A stretch of 37,601 bases of DNA from Paulinella micropora (taxonomy: Eukaryota; Cercozoa; Imbricatea; Euglyphida), in NCBI GenBank assembly GCA_009731375.1, contig BJOX01000130.1:829630-867230 (forward strand), written 5' to 3'. Both the position numbers and the translations under genes were made by a program. Positions 36,860-37,601 of this stretch are shown in pieces (the first letter of the stretch is position 1; each line of letters begins with the position of its first letter). The notes under the pieces are model-generated. The model ran no database searches, was not told the DNA's origin, and worked only from the letters and a program-made list of their open reading frames with translations.

Positions 36860-37171
36860 ATATATATATAGAGAGAGATACAGAATATATATATATATAT
36901 TTAGAATATAAATATATACAGAATATAAATATAAACATGTATATATATAAATATATGTATATATATATTCATATTTATATATATACATATAGTATGTGTG
37001 TCAGAGAGAGAGAGAGAGAGAACAGAGGAGAGAGAGAGAGAGAGAGAGAACAGAGAGAGATAGAGATAGAGAGAGAGAGAGAACAGAGAGAGATAGAGAT
37101 AGAGAGAGAGAGAGAAAGAAAGAATAAGAGAGAGAGAGAGATAGAGATGAGAGAGAGAGATAGAGAGAGAG

Positions 37172-37206
<35 letters not shown>

Positions 37207-37266
37207 CACATGCACACACACACTCACACGCACACACGCACACACACGGACACGCACAAACAAGAC
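36767..37266. repeat. (CA)n, (TA)n and (GA)n arrays
   Basis: Dinucleotide-dominated intron between the two most upstream exons. Confidence 0.85.
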
Positions 37267-37320
37267 CGTTCGGCTTCTCGAGTCTTGGCAGCTCCTTCTT
37301 CACTGTGCGAATGCCGTTTC
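37267..37320 (-). CDS. Exon: NGIRTVKKELPRLEKPN
   Basis: This 54-nt open segment lies between (CA)n/(GA)n and (CATA)n. The acceptor reads ATGAAG and the donor GTCTTG. Entered in phase 1 it encodes NGIRTVKKELPRLEKPN and leaves in phase 1, which fits the 36722-36766 exon. It is the most upstream exon seen. The acceptor has no polypyrimidine tract, so the 5' limit is uncertain. The function is not recognisable. Confidence 0.5.
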
Positions 37321-37601
37321 CTTCATACATACAAGCATACATACATACATAACATACATGACATAACATAACCAAACACAACATAACACAACAAAACATA
37401 ACAAAACATTACATCACATAACATAACATAACATGACATGACATAACATAACATAACATAACATGACGTAACATAACGTAACATAACGTAACATGACATA
37501 ACAAATAACATATATACAACACAACCTAACATAACATAAAATAACATAAAATAACAAAACATAGCATAAAAGAACATGATATAACATACAAGAGAGAGAG
37601 A
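37321..37601. repeat. (ACATA)n pentanucleotide array
   Basis: ACATA/ACATG pentamers to the end of the window, with (CATA)n at the left. Confidence 0.85.

Overview
The window is eukaryotic nuclear DNA from a genome extremely rich in microsatellites. The evidence is canonical GT-AG introns, a non-LTR retrotransposon, several dispersed repeats and kilobases of tetranucleotide arrays. I cannot name the species. A protist or alga fits the simple-repeat introns and the Ser/Thr/Pro-rich protein at least as well as an animal does. The consistent GT donors argue mildly against a core dinoflagellate. There are six assembly gaps (4503-4512, 6277-6472, 8488-8497, 17121-17130, 29161-29170, 35396-35620).

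Main reading: almost the whole window looks like one minus-strand gene. Its short exons (about 32 to 1458 nt) sit in introns made largely of (GATA)n, (CATA)n, (GATATA)n, (ACGT)n and similar arrays. I place 30 exons between 37320 and 885. From 35303 down to about 8498, each donor/acceptor phase fits the next exon with the reading frames chosen. In a few small exons the frame was itself chosen by phase, so not every junction is an independent test. Both ends of the gene lie outside the window. The visible protein is roughly 1,750-1,800 residues: small N-terminal exons, a Ser/Thr homopolymer-rich exon (15853-17310), an acidic/Ser-rich exon ending in a proline-rich stretch (13941-15129), a basic block of about five WH2-like actin-binding motifs (13754 to 12968), acidic exons (12230-12307, 10944-11026), then Ser/Pro-rich and NTD-repeat exons. 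The order Pro-rich, WH2-like, acidic resembles actin-nucleation-promoting proteins, but this is inference.

The most unusual structure is that many exons have left partial copies in their flanking introns, and these follow a rule. Copies of the exon 5' edge with its acceptor lie only in the upstream intron. Copies of the 3' edge with its donor lie only in the downstream intron. All are joined to microsatellite. At least 12 exons show this. One exon (26238-26297) has seeded a large array (about 20960-26100) that contains copies in both orientations and about 650-bp higher-order repeats.

The intron between exons 7369-7433 and 885-942 carries a broken R2-like non-LTR retrotransposon with a restriction-like endonuclease (1483-5322, minus strand). 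A 5'-truncated copy follows it (5323-5864). Several copies of a roughly 490-520 bp dispersed repeat (1-217, 6473-6565, 6761-7281, 20147-20630, fragment 10787-10849) share the same GATGAGAT[A/G]TCG end abutting (GATA)n. That suggests a non-autonomous partner using the same 3' end and microsatellite target. The remaining sequence is simple repeat, a 62-bp minisatellite, hairpin-forming elements and unassigned intron DNA.
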